Positions 5,982 through 15,463 of a stretch of DNA of 32,347 nt are shown one piece after another; position 1 is the first letter of the stretch, and every line of letters begins with the position of its first letter. The notes beneath the pieces were generated by a model, which worked only from the letters and a program-made list of their open reading frames with translations, made no database searches and was not told the DNA's origin. A program made the position numbers and the translations under genes. Source of the stretch: Oscillospiraceae bacterium (GTDB lineage Bacteria > Bacillota > Clostridia > Oscillospirales > Ruminococcaceae); contig JAUNSK010000010.1 of the NCBI GenBank assembly GCA_030539275.1, positions 1-32,347 of the forward strand, written 5' to 3'.

Positions 5982-7607
5982 ATGAATAAAGAAAAAGCAC
6001 TTGAACTTAGAAATACTTTCCCTTCAATTTCTGATCAGCACAAGGAGGAAATGGAGAGATATTTCGACCGTTATCTGACCTATAACAAGACTGCAGCACA
6101 CTGTATGGCCTGCAATCATGATTTCAGCCAAAATGAAATAGCGGATAATTTTACTTTCTCAGAAGATGATCCGGAACCTGGACGTTGCTGCTGTGCTGAT
6201 TTGTATAGGCTTGACCATAAAAATTTCGGGTTATGTCCTTACTGCAATGCAGAGGTTCAATTCTTTAAGTCTCAAGACTTAAAACATGATAGCGAGAGCT
6301 TCAGAAGCAAAAGAAACTTCATGGTATTCCTTGCAGCTGAGAACAGACTATATATCAGATGCTTCACAGTGAGCCAGTATCTTAGTCGTTCCGGCGTGAG
6401 GTTTGAATACATAGAAAGACAGAGATACATTCTTTGTTCTGAGGGATTTGTCCGTTTTGGGCCTGACGAATATGAAACTTATACACTTGATTATAACGGA
6501 TGCTCATTGCAAAGACGCCGAAAAATTGCATCAGGGCCAAACGGCTGGACAGTACGCACTAGGCTGACTGAGCCAGTATTCAACGCCGGTATGTGGAACG
6601 CTGACAACAGCTATGACATGATAGGAGAAGATGCTATATCTGATACATATGCGAGATATAGTTGTGAAGCAATGTGGAAAGGCGGAGCAATAGACTACTT
6701 ACGATTCTGGAACAAGCATAAGAATGCTGAATACTTACTTAAAGCCGGATATGAAGATATCGTTGAAGACCACATGAGCGGTTGTTATTCATACATCGAC
6801 TGGAAACAAAATGATCTTAAAAAAATGATGCGTATGAACGGCAATGAATTTAACCTGTTGAGGTCAGAACAAGGAATTAAGCTAAGAACGTATCTTAGTA
6901 TGCGTAATGAATATCCAGGATTTAAGCCGGAGGAACTGATTGAATTATATTCGATAATGAACGGCGAGTATGGAACATTCGCGACATGTTTGGAAGCGTC
7001 GAAGCTTAAAAAGCCTTATGAACTTTACAGATATCTCAGGAATCAGAAAAAGAAAACTCCTACACTCACAATCAGAGAATATAGCGACTATATCAGGGAG
7101 TGTAAAGAGCTCAAATACGATATGAAACAATTGCAGATACGTTTACCAAAGAACCTATATGAAATGCATATGCGTACATCTGAAATTATCGCAGAGTTGC
7201 AGCGTAAGGCTGATGAAGCTAAGTTGCTCAAAATTCAGAAAGAGAATGCTGAGAGCATAAAGAAGCGTGAGTTTATTCCGGTCTCAGATAATGACCTTGG
7301 ACTGATGCTTAGAATTCCAAGCTGCACAAAGGAGATAGTCGATGAAGGTAAGACTCTTAATCATTGCGTTGGTTCATATGCAAAGAGACACAATGAGGGA
7401 TATCTTACTATAGCATTTATCAGAACAATAGCAAAACCGGATGTACCATATTACACAATGGAAATTTCAAGCGATGGTGAAGTTGTTCAGTGCCGCGGAT
7501 TTAAAAATGCAGAGCAAACTAAAGCTGTAAAAGAATTCGTTAATAAGGTAAAAACACACCTTGCAGATATATATGAAACTAAAAAGAGAGTGAGGAAATC
7601 AGCATGA
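5982..7607 (+). CDS. PcfJ-like protein with N-terminal Cys cluster
   Basis: The start is ATG 5982, behind AAGGAGGG; the frame is open further upstream without a matching site. The product is 541 aa. The N-terminus holds C41-x2-C44, a CCC at 69-71 and C85-x2-C88, a probable zinc-binding module. The C-terminal PcfJ domain includes LNHCVGSY (His461, Cys462) and YYTMEISSDGEVVQCRG. PcfJ/PcfK pairs occur on conjugative elements and in phages; the biochemical role is not established. Its place at the head of the replication module suggests a DNA-transaction role (inference). Confidence 0.88.
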   Translation: MNKEKALELRNTFPSISDQHKEEMERYFDRYLTYNKTAAHCMACNHDFSQNEIADNFTFSEDDPEPGRCCCADLYRLDHKNFGLCPYCNAEVQFFKSQDLKHDSESFRSKRNFMVFLAAENRLYIRCFTVSQYLSRSGVRFEYIERQRYILCSEGFVRFGPDEYETYTLDYNGCSLQRRRKIASGPNGWTVRTRLTEPVFNAGMWNADNSYDMIGEDAISDTYARYSCEAMWKGGAIDYLRFWNKHKNAEYLLKAGYEDIVEDHMSGCYSYIDWKQNDLKKMMRMNGNEFNLLRSEQGIKLRTYLSMRNEYPGFKPEELIELYSIMNGEYGTFATCLEASKLKKPYELYRYLRNQKKKTPTLTIREYSDYIRECKELKYDMKQLQIRLPKNLYEMHMRTSEIIAELQRKADEAKLLKIQKENAESIKKREFIPVSDNDLGLMLRIPSCTKEIVDEGKTLNHCVGSYAKRHNEGYLTIAFIRTIAKPDVPYYTMEISSDGEVVQCRGFKNAEQTKAVKEFVNKVKTHLADIYETKKRVRKSA

Positions 7608-7894
7608 GTATAAATAAGATGATCAGACAGAAAGTCATTAAGATAATGGGACTGGCAATGCAGATATCACCGCCGGACAGGGATAGAGAGACAGGTGAAC
7701 CGGATGTGTTCGTAATTTATGAAGCACATGTCAGCTGGCTTGAAGTTCGCTATTATGCTCATGGATTTGGTGATGGTAGCGATTGCACTTGGTGGTCCAC
7801 GATATGGCTTACCTCAGGCAATACGATTAGGAAGCTCAATGAAGCAATCAAGTACCTAGAAAAAATAAAGGAGGACCTGCACAATGAGCAATGA
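7604..7894 (+). CDS. Hypothetical phage protein
   Basis: The 96-aa product overlaps the PcfJ-like stop by ATGA and runs into the next start by 11 bases. It is a small alpha/beta protein with an aromatic middle (WLEVRYYAHGFGDGSDCTWW) and a C-terminal helix. No family recognised; the tight overlaps indicate a real, co-translated gene. Confidence 0.75.
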   Translation: MSINKMIRQKVIKIMGLAMQISPPDRDRETGEPDVFVIYEAHVSWLEVRYYAHGFGDGSDCTWWSTIWLTSGNTIRKLNEAIKYLEKIKEDLHNEQ

Positions 7895-8732
7895 AATCAT
7901 AACATCCGAGCAGTACAGCAAAGCGGTGTGCCTGACAAACAGAATCAAAGCTAATGCTCAGGCAGCACAGGAATCTCTTTATGAGGTCTGCAAAGGTCTG
8001 AAAGAAATGAGGGACGGTAAGCTCTTCAAAGAGCTCGGATATCAGAGCTTCGAGGAATACGCTGAAAATGAAGTCGGCATGACAAAGAGAAATGCAAACA
8101 GATATGTTGCAATTGCTGACATGTATGCATCAGGTGAGACAGCGCTGTCCCAGAACCTCGGAGTTACAAAGCTTGCTTTACTTGCAACACTTTCAGAAGA
8201 TGAAAGAGCCGAGGTCGTTGAAAAATCAGATGTTGAGACTATTTCAAGCAGAGAGCTTGAAGAAAAGGTCAAAGCACTGAAGAAGGAGAAATCCGAGATG
8301 TCATTTCTCAACGTTTCTCTTAAGCGTTCAAATGCAACGCTACAGGACAAAAACGATAAGCAAGCAGAGGAAATAGACAAGCTTGAATGCAAGGTTGAGG
8401 AACTTGAAAACAGACCTGTCGAGGTTGCGGTGGAAGATAACTCCGAGGAACTTGAAAAGTTGAAACAGGAATATGAAGCTAAGTTGTCTGAACTGTCTGG
8501 AAAATCCGAAGCTGAAACAGCAAAGCTTAAAGCCGAGCTTGACAGTCTTCAGAAGAAACTTGAAGAGCAGCCGGCAGCTACTGCTGACTATAAATCAGCG
8601 GTCAAGATATACATGGAGAATCTGATTGACAACGGAAACCGTCTGACAGGATTCCTTAAACTTCATCCCGAGTTCAAGGATAAGGCGCACGGACTCGTAG
8701 AAGCGATTTTAAGCAAGGTGGATGAGATATGA
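7884..8732 (+). CDS. Coiled-coil DNA-metabolism-associated phage protein
   Basis: The 282-aa product has AAGGAGG before its ATG. The N-terminal 110 residues (YEVCKGLKEMRDGKLFKELGYQSFEEY) resemble the helical region of DUF3102-like phage proteins and ParB-type helical bundles. Residues about 125-225 form a long coiled coil rich in Glu/Lys with heptad leucines. The last 50 residues are a separate helical segment. It precedes the exonuclease with an overlapping start, so it probably belongs to the recombination/replication set. Confidence 0.75.
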   Translation: MSNEIITSEQYSKAVCLTNRIKANAQAAQESLYEVCKGLKEMRDGKLFKELGYQSFEEYAENEVGMTKRNANRYVAIADMYASGETALSQNLGVTKLALLATLSEDERAEVVEKSDVETISSRELEEKVKALKKEKSEMSFLNVSLKRSNATLQDKNDKQAEEIDKLECKVEELENRPVEVAVEDNSEELEKLKQEYEAKLSELSGKSEAETAKLKAELDSLQKKLEEQPAATADYKSAVKIYMENLIDNGNRLTGFLKLHPEFKDKAHGLVEAILSKVDEI

Positions 8733-9376
8733 TACTCTATGATCCGAAAAACCGTGAAGAGTGGTTAAAGTGCCGCTGTCGAGGTTTGGGAGGTTCTGAT
8801 GCCGGTGCAGTCATCGGTGTGAACAAGTACAAGACGAACCTTGAACTGTGGCAGGAAAAAACACGCAGAGTCAGACCTGCAGATATCTCAGATAAAGAAT
8901 CTGTTGCTTACGGCAAAGCGGCAGAACAATACATCAGAGCATTGTTTCTTCTCGATCATCCTGAGTTTACATCAGAATATCATGAATACAGGATGTATGC
9001 CAATGATAATTATCCGTTCCTGTACGCCACGTTGGACGGTGAACTGATTGACAGAGACGGAGTTAAAGGTGTTCTGGAGATTAAGACAACAACTATCAAG
9101 AATAGTTCACAATGGGCTGAATGGGACGATAGAATACCAGATAGCTATTATGCACAGGTCCTGCATCAGTTGCTTGCAACCGGATGGGATTTCGTAATAC
9201 TGAGGGCTTTCATCAGATATTACAAAGGTGAAGAACTGAGGGCTTGTGTAAGAGACTATCCGATTGAAAGAGAAGAAGTACTTGAAGATATGGACGCATT
9301 GATGACTCAGGAAATCAAGTTCTGGGAATGCGTGAAAAATAATAGAGAGCCGGCTTTAATCATGCCAGAGATATAG
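8729..9376 (+). CDS. YqaJ-type viral recombinase exonuclease
   Basis: The 215-aa protein is a lambda-exonuclease-like nuclease of the PD-(D/E)xK fold. Visible motifs are the GGSDAGAVIGVNKY start block, Glu66, Asp103 in ATLDGE, E117-x-K119 in LEIKT and Gln143 in YYAQ. It would chew 5' strands to leave single-stranded DNA for the annealase encoded 1.2 kb downstream, the classic two-component phage recombination pair. It overlaps the upstream stop by four bases (ATGA). Confidence 0.93.
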   Translation: MILYDPKNREEWLKCRCRGLGGSDAGAVIGVNKYKTNLELWQEKTRRVRPADISDKESVAYGKAAEQYIRALFLLDHPEFTSEYHEYRMYANDNYPFLYATLDGELIDRDGVKGVLEIKTTTIKNSSQWAEWDDRIPDSYYAQVLHQLLATGWDFVILRAFIRYYKGEELRACVRDYPIEREEVLEDMDALMTQEIKFWECVKNNREPALIMPEI

Positions 9377-9385
9377 GAGGTGCAT

Positions 9386-9679
9386 ATGGTTTCTTATGAA
9401 GAATGTGAGCATGTTACGTACAAGCAAATTGATGATATGAAGCATGCAATAGGTTTTGACAATAGAAAAGTCAGAGGAACGAAAAACCGCAGATATGAAC
9501 CATACAGAAATTATTTTGATGCAGGTGAAAGAGATATCGAAGATCTTGACAAACTTGTTAAAATTGGGCTTATGACTAAAAGGAAATTTCATAACAACAC
9601 TGTTTATCATGTTACCGAAGACGGAAAAACATTTCTTTACTATGTTACCGGCGTTGAAATTTTGCCGGATATGAAATAA
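9386..9679 (+). CDS. Hypothetical phage protein
   Basis: I choose ATG 9386, with AGGAGG ending 5 bases before; an in-frame GTG at 9380 overlaps that site. The 97-aa product is basic in its N-terminal half, and the C-terminal half (HNNTVYHVTEDGKTFLYYVTG) looks like a beta-wing, so a winged-helix fold is possible. No family recognised. Confidence 0.75.
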   Translation: MVSYEECEHVTYKQIDDMKHAIGFDNRKVRGTKNRRYEPYRNYFDAGERDIEDLDKLVKIGLMTKRKFHNNTVYHVTEDGKTFLYYVTGVEILPDMK

Positions 9680-9694
9680 TAGGAGGATAAATAC

Positions 9695-10540
9695 ATGGAA
9701 TTTTTAATTACTACAGATTTAAAGCAGATACCTGAGAAGATCGAGTTCAACAACGAGGCCATCAAGGCAGAGCTCTCAGAGAAGCTTACAAAATACAACA
9801 CACTGGTAGTTACAGAGGATAGCATTAAAGCTGCTAAGAGTGATAAGGCAAGTCTCAACAAGGTTAAAGAGGTTCTGGAAACAAGACGTAAGCAGATCAA
9901 GAAACTCTGTTTAACGCCTTATGAAGGCTTTGAAAAGCATATCAAGGAACTGGTTGCTCTTATCGATGCACCGATTAAATCAATCGACAGTCAGGTTGCT
10001 GTATTTGATCAGAAGCAGCAGGATGAAAAGTGGAAACAGATATCTGATTACTATGCTGCCGAAGTAAAAGAACTTGTCTCTGTTGCTCCATTGGAGAAAA
10101 TAGTATCTCCAAAATGGAAGAACAAAACGGAGAGTCTCGAAACAGTTTGTAACGGTGTGGGCGATACTCTGGAGAGAATCCGAACAGATCTTGCAACTAT
10201 TAAAGATCTTCACAATGAATTTGAGCAGCAGATTACAGATGTTTATCTGAAAGACTTCAATCTTTCAAGAGCACTGCAGGAGCAGAAACGCTTAGAAGAA
10301 CAGAAGAAGCGTATTGAAGAAATGGAAGCGAAGAAAGCTCAGACAGTTGTGAAAAGCAATCCTGTTCCTACAGCTCCGCCGGTTGCAAGTACTCCGCCAG
10401 TGGCAGATACTCCAGCTCCGGCTCAGACAACGGAGCGCATGTATACAGCAGCATTCAAAATTAAAGGTACTCAGAGGCAGATCCAGGCAGTAGCGGCATT
10501 CATGAAGAAATACAATATCAATTATGAGGTGATCAAATAA
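9695..10540 (+). CDS. DUF1351 family phage protein
   Basis: The 281-aa product matches the DUF1351 family: a long helical/coiled-coil region (about 10-215) with blocks LEIRRKQIKK-like (here VLETRRKQIKKLC) and PIKSIDSQV. A Pro/Ala/Val linker follows (about 220-250), then a C-terminal domain of about 37 residues. The family commonly sits between phage exonuclease and annealase genes, as here. A role in recombination is inferred from context. Its stop overlaps the next start (TAATG). Confidence 0.88.
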   Translation: MEFLITTDLKQIPEKIEFNNEAIKAELSEKLTKYNTLVVTEDSIKAAKSDKASLNKVKEVLETRRKQIKKLCLTPYEGFEKHIKELVALIDAPIKSIDSQVAVFDQKQQDEKWKQISDYYAAEVKELVSVAPLEKIVSPKWKNKTESLETVCNGVGDTLERIRTDLATIKDLHNEFEQQITDVYLKDFNLSRALQEQKRLEEQKKRIEEMEAKKAQTVVKSNPVPTAPPVASTPPVADTPAPAQTTERMYTAAFKIKGTQRQIQAVAAFMKKYNINYEVIK

Positions 10541-11286
10541 TGTCAGTAAATAATAAAATTGCACCTGCACAGGCTGCAGGCACAGAACTTAAATGTACAT
10601 ACAAAGTTGGAGAGTCAGAAGTAACTCTCACTCCCGGAACGGTTAAAAAATATCTCGTAAGTGGCAGAAGCGAGCTTGTAAGTGCTCAGGAGATTGTAAT
10701 GTTCATCAACCTCTGTAAGTATCAGCACCTGAACCCATTTCTCCGTGAGGCTTACCTGATTAAGTACGGTGAGAACGATCCTGCACAGATGGTAGTCGGT
10801 AAGTCAGCATTTGAAGCCAGAGCGGACAGAGACGAACGCTATCAGGGATATAAAGCCGGAGTTGTTGTGCAGAGAGCAGACAAGTCAATAGAGTACAGAC
10901 CAGGAACGCTTGTAATACCCGGCGAAACGCTCGTTGGAGGATGGTGTGATGTTTATGTCAACGGTTATAAAGAGCCTGTACATGCGAGCGTATCGCTTGC
11001 AGAGTACAACACAGGTAAGTCAGTCTGGAAGTCAAAGCCCGGCACTATGATTAGAAAGGTCGCAAAAGCTCAGGCACTCAGAGAAGCATTTCCGAACGCT
11101 TTCAGTGGAATGTATGTTGCTGAAGAACTTGGAGGATCTGATGAAGAACTTCCGACACAGCCGGTTACACAGACTGATCAGCCGGAAGTAGTTCAGGAAG
11201 AACAGCCACCACAGAAAAAAGAAGAAACAGTAATCGACGTTGAACCTGTAGAGGATGTTCTCGACGGTTCTCAGTTCTTGATATAG
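10540..11286 (+). CDS. recT: RecT/Bet single-strand annealing protein
   Basis: The 248-aa protein matches the RecT/Bet family: INLCKYQHLNPFLREAYLIKYG, VVGKSAFEARADR and GTMIRKVAKAQALREAFP are characteristic. It anneals complementary single strands coated with SSB after exonuclease resection. The last 60 residues are acidic and Gln/Pro-rich, a common variable tail. It forms a module with the YqaJ nuclease and the SSB. Translation is coupled to the DUF1351 gene by TAATG. Confidence 0.93.
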   Translation: MSVNNKIAPAQAAGTELKCTYKVGESEVTLTPGTVKKYLVSGRSELVSAQEIVMFINLCKYQHLNPFLREAYLIKYGENDPAQMVVGKSAFEARADRDERYQGYKAGVVVQRADKSIEYRPGTLVIPGETLVGGWCDVYVNGYKEPVHASVSLAEYNTGKSVWKSKPGTMIRKVAKAQALREAFPNAFSGMYVAEELGGSDEELPTQPVTQTDQPEVVQEEQPPQKKEETVIDVEPVEDVLDGSQFLI

Positions 11287-11299
11287 GAGGACTTTAATC

Positions 11300-11725
11300 A
11301 TGGCATTTATGAAATTATCATCAGGCGAGTTTATGATCGTCGGAGTTCTTCCGAAAGACGCAGAGTACAAGACCGTAGGTGAGAAAAATTCAAGCTTAAC
11401 AAAGTTCTCCGTAAAGGCATCTGAAAAAACAGATGCCAACGGTGAGAAGATTGCAAACTGGACAAACTGCACAGCATGGCACGATGCAGCGAGAGTATGC
11501 AAAGACTTCAAGAAAAAAGACGTCGTAATGGTTGTCGGAAAAATTGAAGAACGTGAGTACGAGAAGAACGGCGAGAAGAAAAAGTCAAAGGAGCTCGTTG
11601 TTGACTTTGCAGTAAAGATGGCGAGTGTAGCAGCTGCACCACCTCCGCCAAAGGAGAACGTGCCTGACATTGGAGATTTAGACGACTTCGAGGAGATATT
11701 AAACGACGGTACAGTGCCGTTTTAG
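11300..11725 (+). CDS. ssb: Single-stranded DNA-binding protein
   Basis: The 141-aa product has an OB-fold region (about 5-110) with SSB-like strands (KFSVKASEK, NWTNCTAW, VVMVVGKIEEREYEKNGEKKKS). The C-terminal tail is acidic and ends in VPF, similar to the SSB interaction tip (DDIPF type). It follows the annealase and precedes the ATPase, fitting a phage SSB. It is more divergent than cellular SSB. Confidence 0.85.
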   Translation: MAFMKLSSGEFMIVGVLPKDAEYKTVGEKNSSLTKFSVKASEKTDANGEKIANWTNCTAWHDAARVCKDFKKKDVVMVVGKIEEREYEKNGEKKKSKELVVDFAVKMASVAAAPPPPKENVPDIGDLDDFEEILNDGTVPF

Positions 11726-11736
11726 GCGGTGGGTGA

Positions 11737-13794
11737 ATGGAACAAAAATACGATCTAGAAAAACTTTTTTCAAACGTTGAAACATTAAAGGGAACTCTTT
11801 CAGATATTATTCTCCTAAAAGGTGCAAACAGGCAGGAACTTGATGATCTGAGGGATGCTTGCAGTGAACTTAAAGGAGCAGACGCAATTCTCAAAAAGGC
11901 TCTTAATGAGGTTAAACTTGAACTCAACAGCTATATCACTGAAAACAAACTGTCGGTAAGATTCACTTTCAAAGATAAAGCAGACTTTAATACTCCAGAG
12001 CCTTATGCAGAAGTATTCAGCTATGCAGGAGACAAGTTCAGACATCAGATGGAACTGAACAAAATGGCAGATGAAGCAAAGGCTGCAGGTTTCACAGGAT
12101 TCAAGAAAGCATATCAGGCATACATAAGCACAATGCGACTGACTAACAAAGCGAGCGAAGATAAAAGCAATCCAACTGATTTCCCGAATCAGCCTGTTGA
12201 GCTCGAAGCGGGGCAGTGGTTGTGTGACGTCGAGGGCGTGAAGTTAGTAGATGGACAGTGGGGAACTCAGGTTGCCTGCTGCCATCCGATTATGCCAGTA
12301 GAACGCTTAGTGAATATTGACACCGGAGAAGAGAAAATTAAGTTGGCATTTTGCAAGTCACGCAGATGGCGAGACATTGTTGTGAGCAAAGAAGTTACTG
12401 CAGTTGCTAGTAAAATAACCGCACTAGCTGCAAAAGGCGTGGCAGTAACATCAGAAAATGCAAAACTGCTTGTCAGGTATCTTTGTGATATAGAAAACCT
12501 TAACCTTGAAGAGATCCCGGAGCATGAATCAGTTTCTCGACTCGGCTATGTAGACGAAGGAAGATTCAGTCCTTATGTGGACGGGCTTATCTTCGACGGA
12601 GAAGCTTCGTACAAGCCTATTTTTAAGGCAATAAGTGAAAGCAAGGGTAATTTTGAGGACTGGTTAAAGGTAGCTAAAAAGTGCCGTTCCGAGAGCCTTG
12701 TGGCAAGATTGATTTTATCAGCTTCATTTTCGTCAGTTCTTGTCAAACACATCGGTGCTCTTCCATACTTTGTGCACCTTTGGTCCTGTGAATCCGGTAC
12801 AGGTAAAACAGTAGCTCTGATGTTAGCTGCCTCGGTTTGGGGCAACCCTGAGCCAGGTACATACATACAGTCATTCAACAGTACAACGGTCGGACACGAG
12901 AAGATGGCAGCGTTCCTGAATAATATTCCGCTCTGCATTGATGAGCTGCAGCTTAGCAAAGATAATCACGGCAGAAGTCGATTTGATGTATACCAGTTAG
13001 CTCAGGGTGTGGGCAGGACGCGAGGTAATAAAGCCGGCGGAGTGGATGCAACACCGACATGGGCAAACTGCATTTTGACAACTGGTGAGACTCCGATCGT
13101 AAGAGATGGAGCAGGAGCCGGAGCAATCAACAGAGTAATTGATCTGGAATGTCAGATCGGCGAAAAGGTTATCCTGGACGGTCAGGGAACAGCAAATACA
13201 GTCAAGGCAAACTATGGACAAGCAGGAAGAAAGTTCGTAGAAAGTCTTGATATTGAAAGAGCAAAGAAACTATATGACTTCTATTTTGAGAAACTCAGCG
13301 AGAGCGAGACTACAGAAAAGCAGTGCATGGCTGCAGCAATCATTCTTACAGCTGATGCACTCACAAGTGAAATGTTCTTTGACACAAAGCCGCTCGATGT
13401 CAGTCAGATGTCCAAGTTCTTAAAATCTAAAGCTGCAGTGTCAGCTGGAGAGCGAGGCTATCAGTGCATATGTGACTGGGTGGCAATGAATATCGGTAAC
13501 TTCCTTGATAAAAACGGATTCCCTCGTGATGAGAAAATGCCGGGAAAGATATACGGTCAGAAAGGTGAACAAGACTGGATATACATTAACCAGTCGGTAT
13601 TCAGAAATGCAGTTGAGGAAGCCGGATATAATGACAGAGCATTACTCAGCTACTTAAAGTCAAATGATCTGATTCAGACCAGAGGAAGAAACATGACGAA
13701 AGGAAAGCGCATTGAAGGAATTCTGACAGAATGTATTCTATTAAAGCTTCCTGATATGCGTTACGAAATAGCAGATGATATAGAAATTCTGTAA
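11737..13794 (+). CDS. DUF927 domain AAA-type ATPase, likely replicative helicase
   Basis: The 685-aa protein has a helical N-terminal region (1-150) and a DUF927 ATPase core. Walker A is CESGTGKT (351-358), Walker B is PLCIDELQ (398-405), a sensor-like ILTTGETP lies at 446-453, and a candidate arginine finger is Arg466 in AINRV. A C-terminal region of about 150 residues may bind DNA. DUF927 proteins are found in phage and plasmid replication modules. The candidate origin starts directly after its stop codon, which supports a replication role. Confidence 0.88.
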   Translation: MEQKYDLEKLFSNVETLKGTLSDIILLKGANRQELDDLRDACSELKGADAILKKALNEVKLELNSYITENKLSVRFTFKDKADFNTPEPYAEVFSYAGDKFRHQMELNKMADEAKAAGFTGFKKAYQAYISTMRLTNKASEDKSNPTDFPNQPVELEAGQWLCDVEGVKLVDGQWGTQVACCHPIMPVERLVNIDTGEEKIKLAFCKSRRWRDIVVSKEVTAVASKITALAAKGVAVTSENAKLLVRYLCDIENLNLEEIPEHESVSRLGYVDEGRFSPYVDGLIFDGEASYKPIFKAISESKGNFEDWLKVAKKCRSESLVARLILSASFSSVLVKHIGALPYFVHLWSCESGTGKTVALMLAASVWGNPEPGTYIQSFNSTTVGHEKMAAFLNNIPLCIDELQLSKDNHGRSRFDVYQLAQGVGRTRGNKAGGVDATPTWANCILTTGETPIVRDGAGAGAINRVIDLECQIGEKVILDGQGTANTVKANYGQAGRKFVESLDIERAKKLYDFYFEKLSESETTEKQCMAAAIILTADALTSEMFFDTKPLDVSQMSKFLKSKAAVSAGERGYQCICDWVAMNIGNFLDKNGFPRDEKMPGKIYGQKGEQDWIYINQSVFRNAVEEAGYNDRALLSYLKSNDLIQTRGRNMTKGKRIEGILTECILLKLPDMRYEIADDIEIL

Positions 13795-14076
13795 TGTGGG
13801 ACACAAATGTGGGACAATGTACATTGCAGAAACAACGTAGATGCGCACTTTGAGAGTTTTGTGGGACTGTGGGACATTTTCCCCACATACACACACACTT
13901 TATTATGTACTATTTTTTTAAGATGAAATAAAAAAGCCTCGCGCGTAAGGAAAATGTGCGTATTTGTCCCACAGTCCCACATTAACACTTTCAACAAGCT
14001 GAAACAACGTAAATACGACATTTCAAAGTGTGGGACTTTTTGTGGGACACGATTTTCAAAGTACCACAGTCCCACA
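13795..14076. repeat. TGTGGGAC iteron region, candidate replication origin
   Basis: This 298-bp gene-free stretch holds nine exact copies of TGTGGGAC. Six are forward (starting 13795, 13808, 13860, 13868, 14029, 14041) and three are inverted (13966, 13974, 14069). They are mostly paired at 8, 12 or 13 bp spacing. GAAACAACGTA occurs at 13829 and 14001, each about 30 bp before a forward pair. The middle (about 13898-13938) is AT-rich, as expected of an unwinding element. Flanking genes are two helicase-type ATPases. Origin function is inference; a multi-site operator is the alternative. Confidence 0.75.
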
Positions 14077-14092
14077 GACAAAGGAGTAAGAA

Positions 14093-15463
14093 ATGGAATT
14101 AAGAGATTATCAGCAGTCTTTAATTAATAAGTCCAAGGTTGAAATTATAAAAGGCAAACGTGCTATATGCTGTGTTCTCGGCTGTGGGGGTGGCAAAAGT
14201 ATAATCCAAGCGACGATAGCAGCAAATGCAAACAGAAAAGGCAACAGAGTTTTGTTCCTGGTACACAGAAAAGAACTCTGTGAACAGATAACAGATACTT
14301 TCAGCAAGTGTGATGTTGACTGGAATCTCACGAAGGTCGGCATGGTCCAGACGTTCACAAGGCATATTTCCGAGTTAGATCCACCGGATGTGATTATCAC
14401 GGATGAATGTCATCAATCAACAGCAAAGTCTTATACAAAGATCTATGATGCATTCCCGGGAGCATTGAAGCTTGGATTCACAGCTACACCATGCAGATTG
14501 AATCGAGGCGGATTGGACAGTGTATATGATGCTCTGGTGCAAGGTGTGAGTACACGATGGTTAATAGATCGTGGATATCTTGCAGACTATAAGCACTATT
14601 CCATACAGCTTGCAGATACATCAGGACTTCACAGCAAAGCCGGGGAGTTTGTTTCTTCTGAGGTCCAAGAACTCATGGAGGGCAAACACATTTACGGTGA
14701 AACGGTTCAGAACTGGTTGAGAATAGCTAAGGGAAAGAAAACTATTGTGTACTGCAGTTCAGTAACATCGAGCAAGGAAACAGCGGAACATTTTATTGAC
14801 GAAGGAATATCTGCAGCGCATCTGGACGGAAATACAAAATCAGAAGTCAGAGCAGACATCATGCAGCAGTTCAGAGCAGGCAATATCCAGGTACTTTGTA
14901 ACTGTGAACTGTTCTCAGTAGGTTTAGACGTTCCTGATTGCGAATGTGTGATACTTCTCAGGCCTACACAGAGCCTGACTCTTTACATTCAGCAAGCAAT
15001 GCGCTGCATGAGAGCAGACAAGAACAATCCCAGTAAAATTGGAATCATCATAGACCATGTGGGAAACATCTACAGGCATGGTTTTGTAGACGATAACCGA
15101 AACTGGACACTCGATGTCAAGAAACGTAAAGCTGAGAACCTTATAAAAATTAAAGAATGTCCTCAGTGCTTCACGGTTTATTCTGCTGAAAAGGTAGCGT
15201 GCCCAAGCTGCGGATATGAATGTCATATCATTAAGCAAACAAAAGATAAGAAAACAGTTGAAATAGACCTGCAGGAAGTGAAAAGGCAGGAAGATATCAA
15301 GAACGCAGATTACAAGGAATATCAGAACTGCAAAACATTTTCTGAACTGGTTGAGTTTCAGAAACTCAGAAAATATAAGTTCGGATGGGTACTAAGAAAA
15401 GCCCAGGAGCTTAACATCGACATACCGAAAAAATATTACAATCAATTGAGGTACATATCATGA
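14093..15463 (+). CDS. SF2 DEAD/DEAH-box helicase with C-terminal zinc ribbon
   Basis: The 456-aa product has superfamily 2 motifs: Walker A GCGGGKS (30-36), DECH box (104-107), motif III TATP (120-123) and motif VI QAMRCMRADK (about 301-310). Beyond the helicase lies a zinc-ribbon pattern, C356-x2-C359 and C370-x2-C373, then a helical tail. It probably remodels DNA during phage replication. AAAGGAG precedes the start, and the iteron region lies immediately upstream. Confidence 0.93.
   Translation: MELRDYQQSLINKSKVEIIKGKRAICCVLGCGGGKSIIQATIAANANRKGNRVLFLVHRKELCEQITDTFSKCDVDWNLTKVGMVQTFTRHISELDPPDVIITDECHQSTAKSYTKIYDAFPGALKLGFTATPCRLNRGGLDSVYDALVQGVSTRWLIDRGYLADYKHYSIQLADTSGLHSKAGEFVSSEVQELMEGKHIYGETVQNWLRIAKGKKTIVYCSSVTSSKETAEHFIDEGISAAHLDGNTKSEVRADIMQQFRAGNIQVLCNCELFSVGLDVPDCECVILLRPTQSLTLYIQQAMRCMRADKNNPSKIGIIIDHVGNIYRHGFVDDNRNWTLDVKKRKAENLIKIKECPQCFTVYSAEKVACPSCGYECHIIKQTKDKKTVEIDLQEVKRQEDIKNADYKEYQNCKTFSELVEFQKLRKYKFGWVLRKAQELNIDIPKKYYNQLRYIS

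Noticed and set aside
9546-9561. TTGACAAACTTGTTAA, resembling the repressor operator
   Set aside because: It lies in the middle of a coding region with no promoter nearby and a different spacing from the two control-region sites.
11032-11670. 212-aa minus-strand frame
   Set aside because: Shadow of the RecT and SSB genes; poly-Phe and Ser composition typical of antisense frames.
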